From positions 124,001-188,000 of the forward strand of contig JAHBVV010000005.1 of the NCBI GenBank assembly GCA_019637335.1: a stretch of DNA of 64,000 nt, read 5' to 3'. Made by a program: the position numbers and the translations under genes. Of the stretch, positions 17,224-25,780 are shown one piece after another (the first letter of the stretch is position 1; each line of letters starts with the position of its first letter). Below the pieces are notes generated by a model, which saw nothing but the letters and a program-made list of their open reading frames with translations, was not told the origin of the DNA and ran no database searches. Origin of the DNA: Candidatus Hydrogenedentota bacterium. Its GTDB lineage: Bacteria; Hydrogenedentota; Hydrogenedentia; Hydrogenedentales; JAEUWI01.

Positions 17224-19137
17224 CTATTCCGCGGGCACGGCGTAGCTGTAGAGGTGCGATCCGCTGCCGAAATAGATGCGCCCGTCGAGGAAGGCGCCGC
17301 CGGGTCCGATGGGCACGGGGGACTCCGAGAGGAGGGTGATGGCGTGGGTATTGAGATCAACCCGGGCGATGCCCTTGCGGAAGAGCATGTAGAGCGCGCC
17401 GCCGGGCGTCGCGACAAAGACGCGCGGCCCCTGGTGTGAGATGGTGCTGCCGAGGGTCTCGCTGGTGTCGAACTGGTGCACGATTTTTCGTTCGACCGGG
17501 TCGAACACGAAGAAGTGGCGCTGGTCGGCGACGCCGTAGAGTTGGCCTTCCGGCGCAGCGTAGAGGTCGGTGTAGCTGTTGGCGCCGGGGATAACGGGCG
17601 CATGCCAGACGACCTTCTTCTCCGCGAGATCGAGCAGGTAAAGCTCGGCCACCTCGGCCTTTTTCTCGCCGCCGGTGCCGGCCGCCGTCGTCGTTCCGCC
17701 GGCGATCAGGCCGCCCGGCAGGGGCGCCAGGCTCATGGTGGAGAGATCCGGCAGGAGGTCGGTGTGTTTCAGGAGGGTGTGCGTTTGCGCCTCGCGATCC
17801 CAGAAGAGGAGGCCACCGCCGGTATACCCGTAGCCCGGGGTTCCGGCGAGGATCAGGTGTTTGCCGTCGGGGTGGGCCAGCAGGTCGTGGGGCCGGTTGA
17901 TGTCCGGCGCGGACTCCGCCAGGAAGCGCGGGTTGCCTTCCGGATCGCCCTTTACGGTTTCCTTCCACGGTTGCGCGGGATCCCACTCGAGGAGGAAACC
18001 GCCGCCGTATCCGCCGACGAAAAAGCGATCGCCGTGGCGGGCCACGGTATTCCACTGGCCATAGCTGGCGCGGTTCTCCCACTCATCCTTCGCGGGGTCG
18101 TAGCTGAAAAAGCGCATGGGGAAGGCCGTGCCACCGGCGATCATCCCGCCGGGCGCGTCCGACACCCCCATGATATGCGCGCCCTCGCTGGTGTAGTCGA
18201 AGGCGTGGCGAAGGACCTGGCCCGTGGCCGGATCTTCGATTTCGAGCACGCGCTCCACCGTATCACAGCGCTTGAGGCGCTTGCCGTCGGGGAAGTCCTT
18301 GTGCACGAGGCCCTGGTGCCCGGTGATGATCGGCTTTGCGTTCACCGTTGGCTTGTCGATCGGGGTGGCGGAACCCTGGTGGAGCTCGTACCAGCGCTCG
18401 CCATCGCCCGCGTGGCCGTAGACCTTCCCGTTCACGTCGCGCACGACGAAACCGCTGCCGGTGATCCGCTGCTCCTCCGGTACGATGGGCGCAGCGGTTC
18501 GGGCGGCGGGGTCGAAGGCGATGATCTGGCTCGCGGTATTGCCGACGCCGAAATAGACCCAGCCGGCGTCGTCCGCGGCGACCTGGCGCTGGTACTGCGC
18601 CCAGTTCTCCGCGTGCACGTGGCCGTAGTCCGTGAATTCGCGCGATTTCGGGTCGAAGGAGGCGACCCCGCTGTTGGGATAGGTCACGGACCAGATGACG
18701 CCGCTGTCGTCCTCCGTCATGCCCATGGCCATCTGCGGGACGGTCTGCTGGTGAAACGTAAAGGCGCGCTTCACCGGATCGAACTCGGTGAAATAGCTGT
18801 TGAAGTGGGTGTAGTACTTGTTGTCGCTCGAGAGGATGGACGCGTAGGGGCAGTCGCCGCCGGGCGGGAACGGCACGGGATACTGTTCGGCCTCGCCGGT
18901 GGCGGCGTCGATCATGAGGATGGCGTAGCCGCCGGTGTGGTCGAAGAGCCACACCAGCACGACGTTGCGCCCCTCGCCGTCGACGGTGGCGACGATGCCC
19001 CGGTGGTTGCTCACGGGCGTGGCGACGCCGTGGTGCTGGAAGCCGTTGCCGAGGTCCTCGCGCTCGGCGAATGCGGGGACGGCGAGCAAGGCGGCGGCGA
19101 GCAGGGTGAACGCGATTCGGCGGGAATCGATGCGCAT
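17224..19137 (-). CDS. Exported beta-propeller-like protein of unknown function
   Basis: A 637-residue protein with a Sec signal (RRIAFTLLAAALLAVPAFA, cleavage near residue 24). The mature part is made of repeated strand-turn units such as GVIWSVTYPNSGVASFDPKS, GWVYFGVGNTASQIIAFDP and GQLYGVADQRHFFVFDP, spaced about 40-60 residues apart, which indicates a beta-propeller of the kind used by PQQ-like, SMP-30-like or lyase-associated proteins. No catalytic signature is recognised. The ATG at 19137 begins an ideal signal peptide; the longer upstream frame is a translation of the heptamer repeats at 19184-19292 and is rejected. It is probably transcribed alone. Confidence 0.75.
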   Translation of the reverse strand: MRIDSRRIAFTLLAAALLAVPAFAEREDLGNGFQHHGVATPVSNHRGIVATVDGEGRNVVLVWLFDHTGGYAILMIDAATGEAEQYPVPFPPGGDCPYASILSSDNKYYTHFNSYFTEFDPVKRAFTFHQQTVPQMAMGMTEDDSGVIWSVTYPNSGVASFDPKSREFTDYGHVHAENWAQYQRQVAADDAGWVYFGVGNTASQIIAFDPAARTAAPIVPEEQRITGSGFVVRDVNGKVYGHAGDGERWYELHQGSATPIDKPTVNAKPIITGHQGLVHKDFPDGKRLKRCDTVERVLEIEDPATGQVLRHAFDYTSEGAHIMGVSDAPGGMIAGGTAFPMRFFSYDPAKDEWENRASYGQWNTVARHGDRFFVGGYGGGFLLEWDPAQPWKETVKGDPEGNPRFLAESAPDINRPHDLLAHPDGKHLILAGTPGYGYTGGGLLFWDREAQTHTLLKHTDLLPDLSTMSLAPLPGGLIAGGTTTAAGTGGEKKAEVAELYLLDLAEKKVVWHAPVIPGANSYTDLYAAPEGQLYGVADQRHFFVFDPVERKIVHQFDTSETLGSTISHQGPRVFVATPGGALYMLFRKGIARVDLNTHAITLLSESPVPIGPGGAFLDGRIYFGSGSHLYSYAVPAE

Positions 19138-19442
19138 GGTGCGGAATCTCCTTATCCTCTGGTCGTTGAACGCGCATCTTAGCAGTTGACAGTTGACAGT
19201 TGACAGTTGGGAATAGGCTTTAGGCTTTAGGCTGTGGGCTTTGGGCTTTGGGCTTTGGGCTTTGGGCTTTGGGCTTTGGGCTGTGGGCTGTAGCGAGTCA
19301 AGGGGTGAGGGCTGGTGGCTGGGGGGCTGGTAGTTGGGGGCCATCTTCCGGCTTGACCGCCGTGGCGCGGGGTGCTTAAATGGTGGCGCGTGTTTTTTCT
19401 TACCCATCCGCGGGCTGGTTTCCGCGATTGAAGGAGTTTTTC
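19138..19442. repeat. Heptamer tandem repeats between divergent genes
   Basis: Bases 19184-19211 hold four AGTTGAC/AGTTGGG units. Bases 19216-19292 hold eleven uninterrupted 7-base units of the form GGCTKTR, mostly GGCTTTG. A looser GGCTGG-rich stretch continues to about 19340. GGCTKTA is the reverse complement (circularly permuted) of the CCTAMAG unit at 30457-30582, so the two arrays belong to one family in opposite orientation. The array lies between the divergent beta-propeller and ThuA genes, whose promoters must be in or beside it; I could not pick a convincing one. Confidence 0.85.
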
Positions 19443-20321
19443 ATGCGATTCATTGCCCTCGCCCTTGCGGCCCTGTATCTCCTGGGCGCCTTGCCCGGCT
19501 CCGCCGAAGAGAAGAAGAAAATCGTGTTTGTGGCGGGCAAGCCGAGCCATGCGCCGGGCGATCACGAGCACCGCGCGGGTTCCATGTTGCTTGCGAAGGC
19601 GCTGAACGAAAACATGCCCAACGTGGAGGCGGTGGTGACGTGGTATGGATGGCCGGAAGACACCAGCATCTTCGAGGACGCGGCGGCGGTGGTCATTTAC
19701 TGCGACGGCGGCGGAAACCACGTGCTGAATCCGCACCTGGACTATTTCCAGGGGCTGATCGACAAAGGCGTGGGCCTGGCCTGCATCCACTACGCCGTCG
19801 AGACCACCAAAGGCGAATGCGGGGACAAGTTCCTGGAGTGGCTGGGCGGCTACTTCGAGATTGACTGGTCGGTGAATCCGCACTGGGACGCCAACTACAC
19901 GAAAATGCCCGAGCACCCGATAGCGTCGGGCGTGCCGGCGTTTGAGATCAACGACGAGTGGTATTACCACATGCGCTTCGTGGACGGGATGAAGGGCGTC
20001 ACGCCGATCCTGACCGCGCTTCCCCCCGAATCGACCCTGACGCGCCCGGACGGCCCGCACAGCGGCAACCCGCACGTGCGCGCGGCCGTCGCGCGGGGCG
20101 AGGAACAGCACACCGCCTGGGCGTTTGAACGTCCGGACGGGGGGCGGAGCTTCGGGTTCACGGGCGCGCACTTCCACCGCAACTGGCAGGACGACAACTT
20201 CCGCACGCTGGTGCTGAACGCCATCGTCTGGACGGCGGGCCTGGATGTGCCCGAAGGCGGCGTGCCCTCCCGGACGCCGACGGACGATGAAATGAAGGAG
20301 AACCTCGACGAGAAGGGCTGA
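19443..20321 (+). CDS. Exported ThuA-like protein
   Basis: A 292-residue protein with a Sec signal (MRFIALALAALYLLGALPGSA). The mature part is a ThuA domain (trehalose-utilisation, class I glutamine amidotransferase-like fold): IVFVAGKPSHAPGDHEHRAG opens it, GVGLACIHYAVE near residue 106 occupies the nucleophile-elbow region with Cys but in a ThuA context, and GRSFGFTGAHFHRNWQDDNFR closes it. These proteins are abundant beside sugar oxidoreductases in Planctomycetes-like genomes; their reaction is unproven. The ATG at 19443 follows AGGAG at 19431-19435 with seven bases between. A longer frame back to 19380 lacks a signal peptide and is rejected. Confidence 0.85.
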   Translation: MRFIALALAALYLLGALPGSAEEKKKIVFVAGKPSHAPGDHEHRAGSMLLAKALNENMPNVEAVVTWYGWPEDTSIFEDAAAVVIYCDGGGNHVLNPHLDYFQGLIDKGVGLACIHYAVETTKGECGDKFLEWLGGYFEIDWSVNPHWDANYTKMPEHPIASGVPAFEINDEWYYHMRFVDGMKGVTPILTALPPESTLTRPDGPHSGNPHVRAAVARGEEQHTAWAFERPDGGRSFGFTGAHFHRNWQDDNFRTLVLNAIVWTAGLDVPEGGVPSRTPTDDEMKENLDEKG

Positions 20322-20385
20322 GGCGCTCCGGCGCGTCCGTCCGACCGATCGCAACGCAGCCGTTCGAGGCTGGGGAGGAGCCGGC

Positions 20386-22263
20386 ATGGGTTTGCTAAAG
20401 GCGGTACCGGCCGTTATCGGCTTGATGTCAGTCCTGCTTTCTCCGGCCGGCGCGAGCGCTCCCCTGCTGATCGCGGCGGAAGGTTCAAGCGCATACACCA
20501 TTGTTTTGTCGACGGACGCCCTGCCGGCGGAATCGCGCGCGGCTGCGGAATTGCAGTATTTTCTACGCGAGATGACGGGCGCCACGCTACCGGTTGAACG
20601 TGGTGAATCGGCGATTCCGGAACGGGCGATTGTCCTGGGCGACGGCCCCCATCTTCGGGCCGTCGCGCCAGAACTTGCGCTGGACGGACTCGGCGAAGAA
20701 GGGTTCGTGATCCAGACGCTGGGCGAGCGCCTGATTATCGCGGGGCCGGGCAAGCGGGGGACGATGTACGGCGTGTACACATTCCTGGAGGAATACCTCG
20801 GCTGCCGCTTCTTCGCGCCGGAGGTCACGCACATTCCGAAGCGCCCCCGGCTGGAGATCGGCGCATTGAATATACGCCACACGCCCGTGATGGAATACCG
20901 CGAGGTGTACTATGCGGCCTCGAAAGACCTCGACTGGTGCACACGGAACCGGCTCAACGGGCACCTGACCGAACTGGGCGAGGAGCACGGGGGCAAGGTT
21001 GCCTATCACCCGTTTGGCCATTCGTTCTGGACGCTGATCCCGCCGGAGGAGTATTTCGAAACGCACCCCGAGTGGTTTTCGCTGGTGGACGGCGAGCGTA
21101 CGCTAACCGGACGCTTCACACGGACGCAGCTTTGCCTCACGAACGAGGCGCTGATCGAGGAAGCCATCCGGCGGACGCGGCAGTGGATCGAGGAGAATCC
21201 CGACGCGACGATTATCAGCATTTCGCAGAACGATGGCCCCGGCGGCTGGTGCGAATGCGAGAACTGCGCGGCGATGGAAGCGGCGCAGGGCGGGGCCCAT
21301 TCCGCGCCGGTAATTCACTTCGTCAACCGAATCGCGGAGGCGCTGGGCGGCGACTACCCGAACCACGTATTCGACACGTTCGCCTACTCATACACCACGG
21401 GGGCGCCGCGCGACCTCAAACCGCTTCCCAACGTCGTCGTGCGGCTGTGCACGTCGGGCTGCAAGTCCCACGCCTTCGACGATCCGAAGTGCGCGACCAA
21501 TGAAGGCATCCGCGGCGCGGTCCGCGATTGGTTTCGGCTGACGGACCGGATTTATATCTGGGACTACACGATCAATTTCCGGCAATACCTCCTGCCGTTT
21601 CCCAACCTGCACACGGTCGGGCCGAATGTCCGGTTCTTCGTGAACCACGGTGTGCGGGGCATGTTTGCGCAGGGGAGCGGCGACGTTTCGCACAGCGATA
21701 TGGGCCCCTTGCGTTCCTATCTGCTGGCCAAGTTGCTGTGGAATCCGGACTATGATCGGGAAACGGCGATCAACGAGTTCCTGGCGGCGTACTTTGGCCC
21801 CGCGGCGGAGCCCATGCGCGCCTATGTCGACCTGCTGGAGGCGGAGGTGCGGGGCAGCGACTACCACGCGTTGCACATGAGCAACTTCGAGCCAAAGATT
21901 GAAGCGGCTTACCTCGGCCCGAAGGTGCTCGCGCGCGCCACCGTACTGTTTGAAGACGCCGAGGCCCGCTGCGCCGATGCGCCCGCGTTTCTTGGACGTG
22001 TCCAGCAGGCCCGGCTCTCCATCGATTACGTCAAGGTATCGTTTGCGGCGCTCGTCAACGCGATGCTGACCGACGCGGAAAAACAGCTGCCGGCGGGCGC
22101 ATTCTTCCCCGACGCGCTGGACCGTTTCTTCGGCGCGGCGGAGCGAACCGGAGTCGAGTACATGCGCGAGTCGTCGCGCAGCAACAGCTCGATGGAAGAA
22201 TTCAGGCAGATGCTCGAATCCAGCGCGTGGCGCCGGGAAGGCGGCGGCACGGAAATCGAATAG
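20386..22263 (+). CDS. Exported DUF4838 protein, glycoside hydrolase-like
   Basis: A 625-residue protein with a signal peptide (to about residue 24). An N-terminal alpha/beta domain like the GH20/GH67 accessory domain (ESRAAAELQYFLREMTGATLP, then GKRGTMYGVYTFLEEYLGCRFF) is followed by a barrel-like DUF4838 domain (about 170-480) with SISQNDGPGGWCECENC, TFAYSYT, and IWDYTINFRQYLLPFPNL. The fold relation to alpha-glucuronidases suggests action on a glycan, but no enzyme activity is established for DUF4838. GGGGAGGAG precedes the ATG. It is co-oriented with the ThuA gene 64 bases upstream and converges on the Gfo/Idh gene with a nine-base gap. Confidence 0.82.
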   Translation: MGLLKAVPAVIGLMSVLLSPAGASAPLLIAAEGSSAYTIVLSTDALPAESRAAAELQYFLREMTGATLPVERGESAIPERAIVLGDGPHLRAVAPELALDGLGEEGFVIQTLGERLIIAGPGKRGTMYGVYTFLEEYLGCRFFAPEVTHIPKRPRLEIGALNIRHTPVMEYREVYYAASKDLDWCTRNRLNGHLTELGEEHGGKVAYHPFGHSFWTLIPPEEYFETHPEWFSLVDGERTLTGRFTRTQLCLTNEALIEEAIRRTRQWIEENPDATIISISQNDGPGGWCECENCAAMEAAQGGAHSAPVIHFVNRIAEALGGDYPNHVFDTFAYSYTTGAPRDLKPLPNVVVRLCTSGCKSHAFDDPKCATNEGIRGAVRDWFRLTDRIYIWDYTINFRQYLLPFPNLHTVGPNVRFFVNHGVRGMFAQGSGDVSHSDMGPLRSYLLAKLLWNPDYDRETAINEFLAAYFGPAAEPMRAYVDLLEAEVRGSDYHALHMSNFEPKIEAAYLGPKVLARATVLFEDAEARCADAPAFLGRVQQARLSIDYVKVSFAALVNAMLTDAEKQLPAGAFFPDALDRFFGAAERTGVEYMRESSRSNSSMEEFRQMLESSAWRREGGGTEIE

Positions 22264-22272
22264 CCGCCGGCG

Positions 22273-23334
22273 CTACACGTCCTCGCCGCAGGCCCGGAGC
22301 ACGGTCCGCTGCACGGCATAGTCGTGTGACGTCGGGTAGGCGAATTCCGATTCCCCGCGAATACAGGCCGCCAGGTCGGTCAGGTCCGCCACGTGGCGCG
22401 GGAGATTCTCGAATGGCACGGGCTGGACGCCCTTCTTGTATTCGCCCCAGTCGCGGCGCAGGCTGAGCGTGCCGGCGGGCGGCTCCAGCGGCATGAGGGT
22501 AAAGCTGCCCTCCGTGCCCACCACGCGAAAACGGCGCGAGGCGAAGGCGTTGGGTTCCCGCGCGCCGCTCTCGACGGTGACCAGGGCGTTGTCGTACTCG
22601 AGCACGGCCAGTGTGTTGTCGTTGAGGGTGTCATCGATGCCGGTGTCGTGCCGGAGGAAGGATGTCACCTTCGATGGCTCGCCCATGAGCAGCACGATCA
22701 TGTCGATCAAGTGGCAGCCCAGCTCCAGCATCAAGCCACCGGGATGAAACAGCAGCTCCTGGCGCTTCGCCGGTGACAGATCGGTGCACATGCTCGCGTG
22801 GATGCTGTAGATGTCGCCCAGCATGCCCTCCTTCACGAGTTTGCGCAGGAAGTCGAATCCAGGGTTGTAGCGGTACATGTAGCCCATCTGGACGAGAAGA
22901 TCCTGCCGGTCCGCGGCGTCGAGCAGCGCGCGCCACTCCTCCAGGGAGGTCCCGGCGGGCTTGTCGAGGTAAAGATGCTTGCCCGCATCCACGACCGCGC
23001 GCCCGAGCTTCAGCAGGCGCTGCACATCGCTTTCCACGGCAATCATCTGGATGTCCGGGTTTCCGAGGAGGGCGTCCTGATCCAGCCAGGGGATGTCCCG
23101 CATCAGCTCGTGGTCCGCGAACGCGGCGCGCCGATCGGGATCCGGCTCGCATACGCCGTTCAGTGCGTAGTCGGGCGACTCGCGGAGTATTCGCAGCACG
23201 CTCAGGCCGTGGGCGTGTCCGAGGCCGAGGATCCCGCAGGGTATGGGACGCTTCATCGTGTTCTGTCCGGCGGCGAGCAGTTGCGGCCCGGCCAGCATGC
23301 CGGCGACCGCGCCGAGGAATTGGCGGCGTTTCAT
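22273..23334 (-). CDS. Tat-exported Gfo/Idh/MocA-family oxidoreductase
   Basis: A 353-residue NAD(P)-dependent oxidoreductase-like protein. MKRRQFLGAVAGMLAG is a twin-arginine signal, followed by the Rossmann domain (CGILGLGHAHGLSVLRIL; glycine-rich loop GLGHAHG). LYLDKPAG near residue 120 is the conserved [E/D]KP motif of the family, and GCHLIDMIVLLMGEP carries the catalytic-region histidine. Gfo/Idh proteins oxidise sugars or their derivatives with tightly bound nicotinamide cofactor. The ATG at 23334 has GGGAG seven bases upstream. The convergent DUF4838 gene is its neighbour, and both fit periplasmic sugar handling. ATG at 23259 lacks the Tat signal. Confidence 0.88.
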   Translation of the reverse strand: MKRRQFLGAVAGMLAGPQLLAAGQNTMKRPIPCGILGLGHAHGLSVLRILRESPDYALNGVCEPDPDRRAAFADHELMRDIPWLDQDALLGNPDIQMIAVESDVQRLLKLGRAVVDAGKHLYLDKPAGTSLEEWRALLDAADRQDLLVQMGYMYRYNPGFDFLRKLVKEGMLGDIYSIHASMCTDLSPAKRQELLFHPGGLMLELGCHLIDMIVLLMGEPSKVTSFLRHDTGIDDTLNDNTLAVLEYDNALVTVESGAREPNAFASRRFRVVGTEGSFTLMPLEPPAGTLSLRRDWGEYKKGVQPVPFENLPRHVADLTDLAACIRGESEFAYPTSHDYAVQRTVLRACGEDV

Positions 23335-23441
23335 CGTGTTCTCCCTGTCTCCGTTGCGGGCGCCAGAGGCGCTCATTCGCGCCCCATCTTCCCGCGCGCG
23401 CCGCGCCAATGTCAAAGGCGGGACCGCCGCGGCGTCCGCGC

Positions 23442-24209
23442 TCAGTACCCGTCGATCAGGATCGCGCCCACCTCCGTGCGCAGCTGGATTGTCGCGCCGC
23501 CCTCTCCGGTCGCGCCCGCCGCCGAGGCGCCCGTGACGTTGTAGCGCGCCGTGTCAATCGGGAATGCGTCGGATATCTGTATCGCGCCGATATCCGTCCG
23601 TGCGTCCAGCGTGAAGACGCTCGCGGCCGGCAGCACCACGTGCAGATTGCCCACGCCCGTCTCCCCGGTAATGTCCTCGTCGGCTTCGGGCGCCGTTACG
23701 CGTTCGAGATAGACGCCGCCCGAGTCCAGCTCGAAATCGATCGCGCCCCGCATGCCGTACACGGTGACCGCGCCCATGTTCACCCGCAGATCGGTGATGG
23801 CGTCCGCGGGCGCCTCGATGACCAACTCCACCGCGCCGCTGAAGGACGCGCTGTTGGCGGGGACGCTGCCTGAAACGTTGACCGTGTTCCCGGAGCGCGT
23901 TACGCGCACCTCGATCTGGTTGAGATAGACGCCCGGCGCCTGCCGATTGGTCGCGTTCTCGGGGATATAGGCGACCTTCACCCAGGAGACGTTCACCGTC
24001 TCCTCTTCGGTCCCCACCAGCGTGATGGGCCCGACGTGGTTCGTGATGTTGAGGCGTCCGCCCGCGGGCAGCGCCTGCGACGCGGTACCGTCCTCGCTCG
24101 CGTATTCAATGTAGATCGTCGGGGCCTGCGGCGGGCATCCGGACAGCGCGGCAAGCATCGCCACAAGCACAACTACCAGCAATAACCTCGCATGCAACAG
24201 GGCAAACAT
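23442..24209 (-). CDS. Lipoprotein with DUF4097-like beta-helix
   Basis: A 255-residue lipoprotein. The N-terminus is a type II signal with lipobox LSGC, placing the lipidated cysteine at residue 25. The rest is a run of short repeated beta-strands with alternating hydrophobic residues (GPITLVG, GAVTVYGMRGAIDFELDSGGVYLERV, GNLHVVLP, GAIQISD, GAILIDGY), the pattern of DUF4097/DUF2807 putative adhesin-like beta-helices. The role is unknown; in related genomes such proteins are envelope-associated. It is transcribed as a single gene, followed downstream by the Gfo/Idh gene after 107 bases. Confidence 0.75.
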   Translation of the reverse strand: MFALLHARLLLVVVLVAMLAALSGCPPQAPTIYIEYASEDGTASQALPAGGRLNITNHVGPITLVGTEEETVNVSWVKVAYIPENATNRQAPGVYLNQIEVRVTRSGNTVNVSGSVPANSASFSGAVELVIEAPADAITDLRVNMGAVTVYGMRGAIDFELDSGGVYLERVTAPEADEDITGETGVGNLHVVLPAASVFTLDARTDIGAIQISDAFPIDTARYNVTGASAAGATGEGGATIQLRTEVGAILIDGY

Positions 24210-24607
24210 GGCGACATACCCTCCCGGGTAGCGCCCCGCAAACGCTGTACAAGGCCAGTATAGGCCGGAACGGGAGCGCCGTCAATGGAAAGATCTCTGG
24301 CTCCTCCGGCGCGGTGCGGGCGGGACGGCTATCCTGCTTTTGACGCGAACAGGAAAGATACCTGACGCCTTCGGCGCGGTGCGGGCGGGCCGCCCGCACC
24401 TCATAGACCTGTTCTGCGCTCACCAAGTGTTGAAACGCAGTGTATGGAGCGCCAGCGGCCCGCTGGCCCGGTGTCGAAGACACCGGAATTCCGAGGAACA
24501 AGACGTAACTGAAGCCTTTCTTAGAAGGTACTCAGGCTGCGCGGACGGTCTCAATTGCGCCGTTAGCGCAATGCGGGCGGGCCGCCGGCGCTCCATAGAG
24601 TTACCTG
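24210..24607. repeat. Noncoding stretch with GC-rich dispersed repeats
   Basis: No gene is supported here. GCGGTGCGGGCGGG occurs at about 24312 and 24376, GGAGCGCCAGCGGCCCGCTG at 24447-24466, and a reversed relative, GCGGGCGGGCCGCCGGCGCTC, near 24573-24593. GGGACGGCTATCCTGC at 24322-24337 recurs exactly near 49036. Similar GGAGCGCGGGCGGCCCGCCC sequence is found at 60600. The pieces are self-complementary and look like decayed palindromic elements. Confidence 0.6.
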
Positions 24608-25780
24608 CTACGAGAGAAAGGAAAGCATTCGCCCATAAATCGCATGCACCGCCGCGGCCTGGACTTCTAGCGTATATCGCGTTTCGGCAAGCACGCGTGC
24701 GGCAGCCCCCATTTGCGTGCGACGTTCGGGCTCTCCACCCAGGCCTTCCAGCGCATCGAAGAGCGACGCTGGCCTGCCATCCGTCACCACGCCGCTTTCC
24801 CCGTCAACCACGATTTCCCGCAGCATGCCCCGATCCGCGACGACCAGGGGCTTCCCCATGGACAGAATCTCCCGGGCAGCACGACAGGTGCCGTCGCTGC
24901 CGGGAACGAGATAGACCCCCACGTCAAATGATTGAATGGCCGCGATGAGTTCATCGCCTTCCACATAGCCGGTGATGTGAACGTGGTCCGCGATGCCCAG
25001 TTCCCGCGCGGGTTGCTCCACCACGGTCTTTTGATTCGTACCTCGACCGACAATGAGCAGGTGGGTATTCGGAACTACCTCAATGAGCCACTTCGTCGCT
25101 TCGAGCAAGTCCTCGAAGTGGCGGTGGGTCTGCATGCGGGCGACGATACCCACGACGTAGGCATCCGCCGGGATATTCCACCGGGCGCGCAAGTCCTGGA
25201 TCCCCGCGTTCGCGGGGATGGCGGGCGGGGAGAGGTTTAATGCCCTCTTCGGGTCGAAGCGCTTCGTATCAATTGCATTCGGCGCCACGGCCACCTGCTC
25301 CAGGCGCAGGCCATAGATCTCCACGTCATGCTCCCGGGCCATCTCGGAGGGCTCGATCAACACCGCGGTCCGGGCCATCATCGCGCGCCGGCGGCGGTTT
25401 GGCGCGAGACCCACGCCTTCGTAGCTCGTGCGCACGAGGGGGATGTCCAGCCCGCGCAACGCGCGCGCGGCGATTTCATGGTCGTTGTCGAGGTGACAAT
25501 GCACAATATCGACGGGGTGTTCGTGCAGGTAGCGGCGCAGGCGCCGGACATCCAGGAAATTCTTCAGCGGGTGGCGGTGCTTGCGCAGGTGGAATTCGAG
25601 GATGGGCTCGATGCCCCGTTCCCGGGCCGACTCGACGACCCGGTTCACCGACTTGCCGGCGTCCGGCGCGCAGGCAAATTCCGCCTCCACGCCGAGCCCG
25701 CGCAGGCGCCAGCAAAGGTTCAGGGCCGGCTCGGCCGGCCCTGTCCATTTACTGTTGCTGAAGAGATGCAGAACCCTCAT
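24608..25780 (-). CDS. Family 4 glycosyltransferase with in-frame repeat insertion
   Basis: A 390-residue GT-B glycosyltransferase: LHLFSNSKWTGPAEPALNLC is the glycine-rich acceptor-domain opening, VGIVARMQTHRHFEDLLEA the second Rossmann domain. The usual EX7E motif reads DGTCRAARE, so the first glutamate is replaced by aspartate. Residues near 185-195 (PAIPANAGIQ) are translated from a dispersed palindromic repeat at 25197-25225 lying in the linker between domains, where an insertion would be tolerated. Its ATG overlaps the smc stop by four bases, so it is likely translated with smc although the functions are unrelated. The substrate is unknown. Confidence 0.85.
   Translation of the reverse strand: MRVLHLFSNSKWTGPAEPALNLCWRLRGLGVEAEFACAPDAGKSVNRVVESARERGIEPILEFHLRKHRHPLKNFLDVRRLRRYLHEHPVDIVHCHLDNDHEIAARALRGLDIPLVRTSYEGVGLAPNRRRRAMMARTAVLIEPSEMAREHDVEIYGLRLEQVAVAPNAIDTKRFDPKRALNLSPPAIPANAGIQDLRARWNIPADAYVVGIVARMQTHRHFEDLLEATKWLIEVVPNTHLLIVGRGTNQKTVVEQPARELGIADHVHITGYVEGDELIAAIQSFDVGVYLVPGSDGTCRAAREILSMGKPLVVADRGMLREIVVDGESGVVTDGRPASLFDALEGLGGEPERRTQMGAAARVLAETRYTLEVQAAAVHAIYGRMLSFLS
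25197..25225. repeat. Palindromic dispersed repeat inside a glycosyltransferase gene
   Basis: ATCCCCGCG (25200-25208) and CGCGGGGAT (25211-25219) form a perfect nine-base stem around TT. With its TGG and GGCGGG flanks it matches the common bacterial element of type TGGATTCCCGCTTTCGCGGG, which in the protein reads as PAIPANAGIQ. It keeps the frame open. Confidence 0.7.

Noticed and set aside
19184-19292. CRISPR array
   Set aside because: Units are seven bases with no unique spacers and no cas genes nearby.
24340-24948. A 202-codon plus-strand open frame
   Set aside because: It is a translation of GC-rich repeats followed by the antisense of the GT4 gene.
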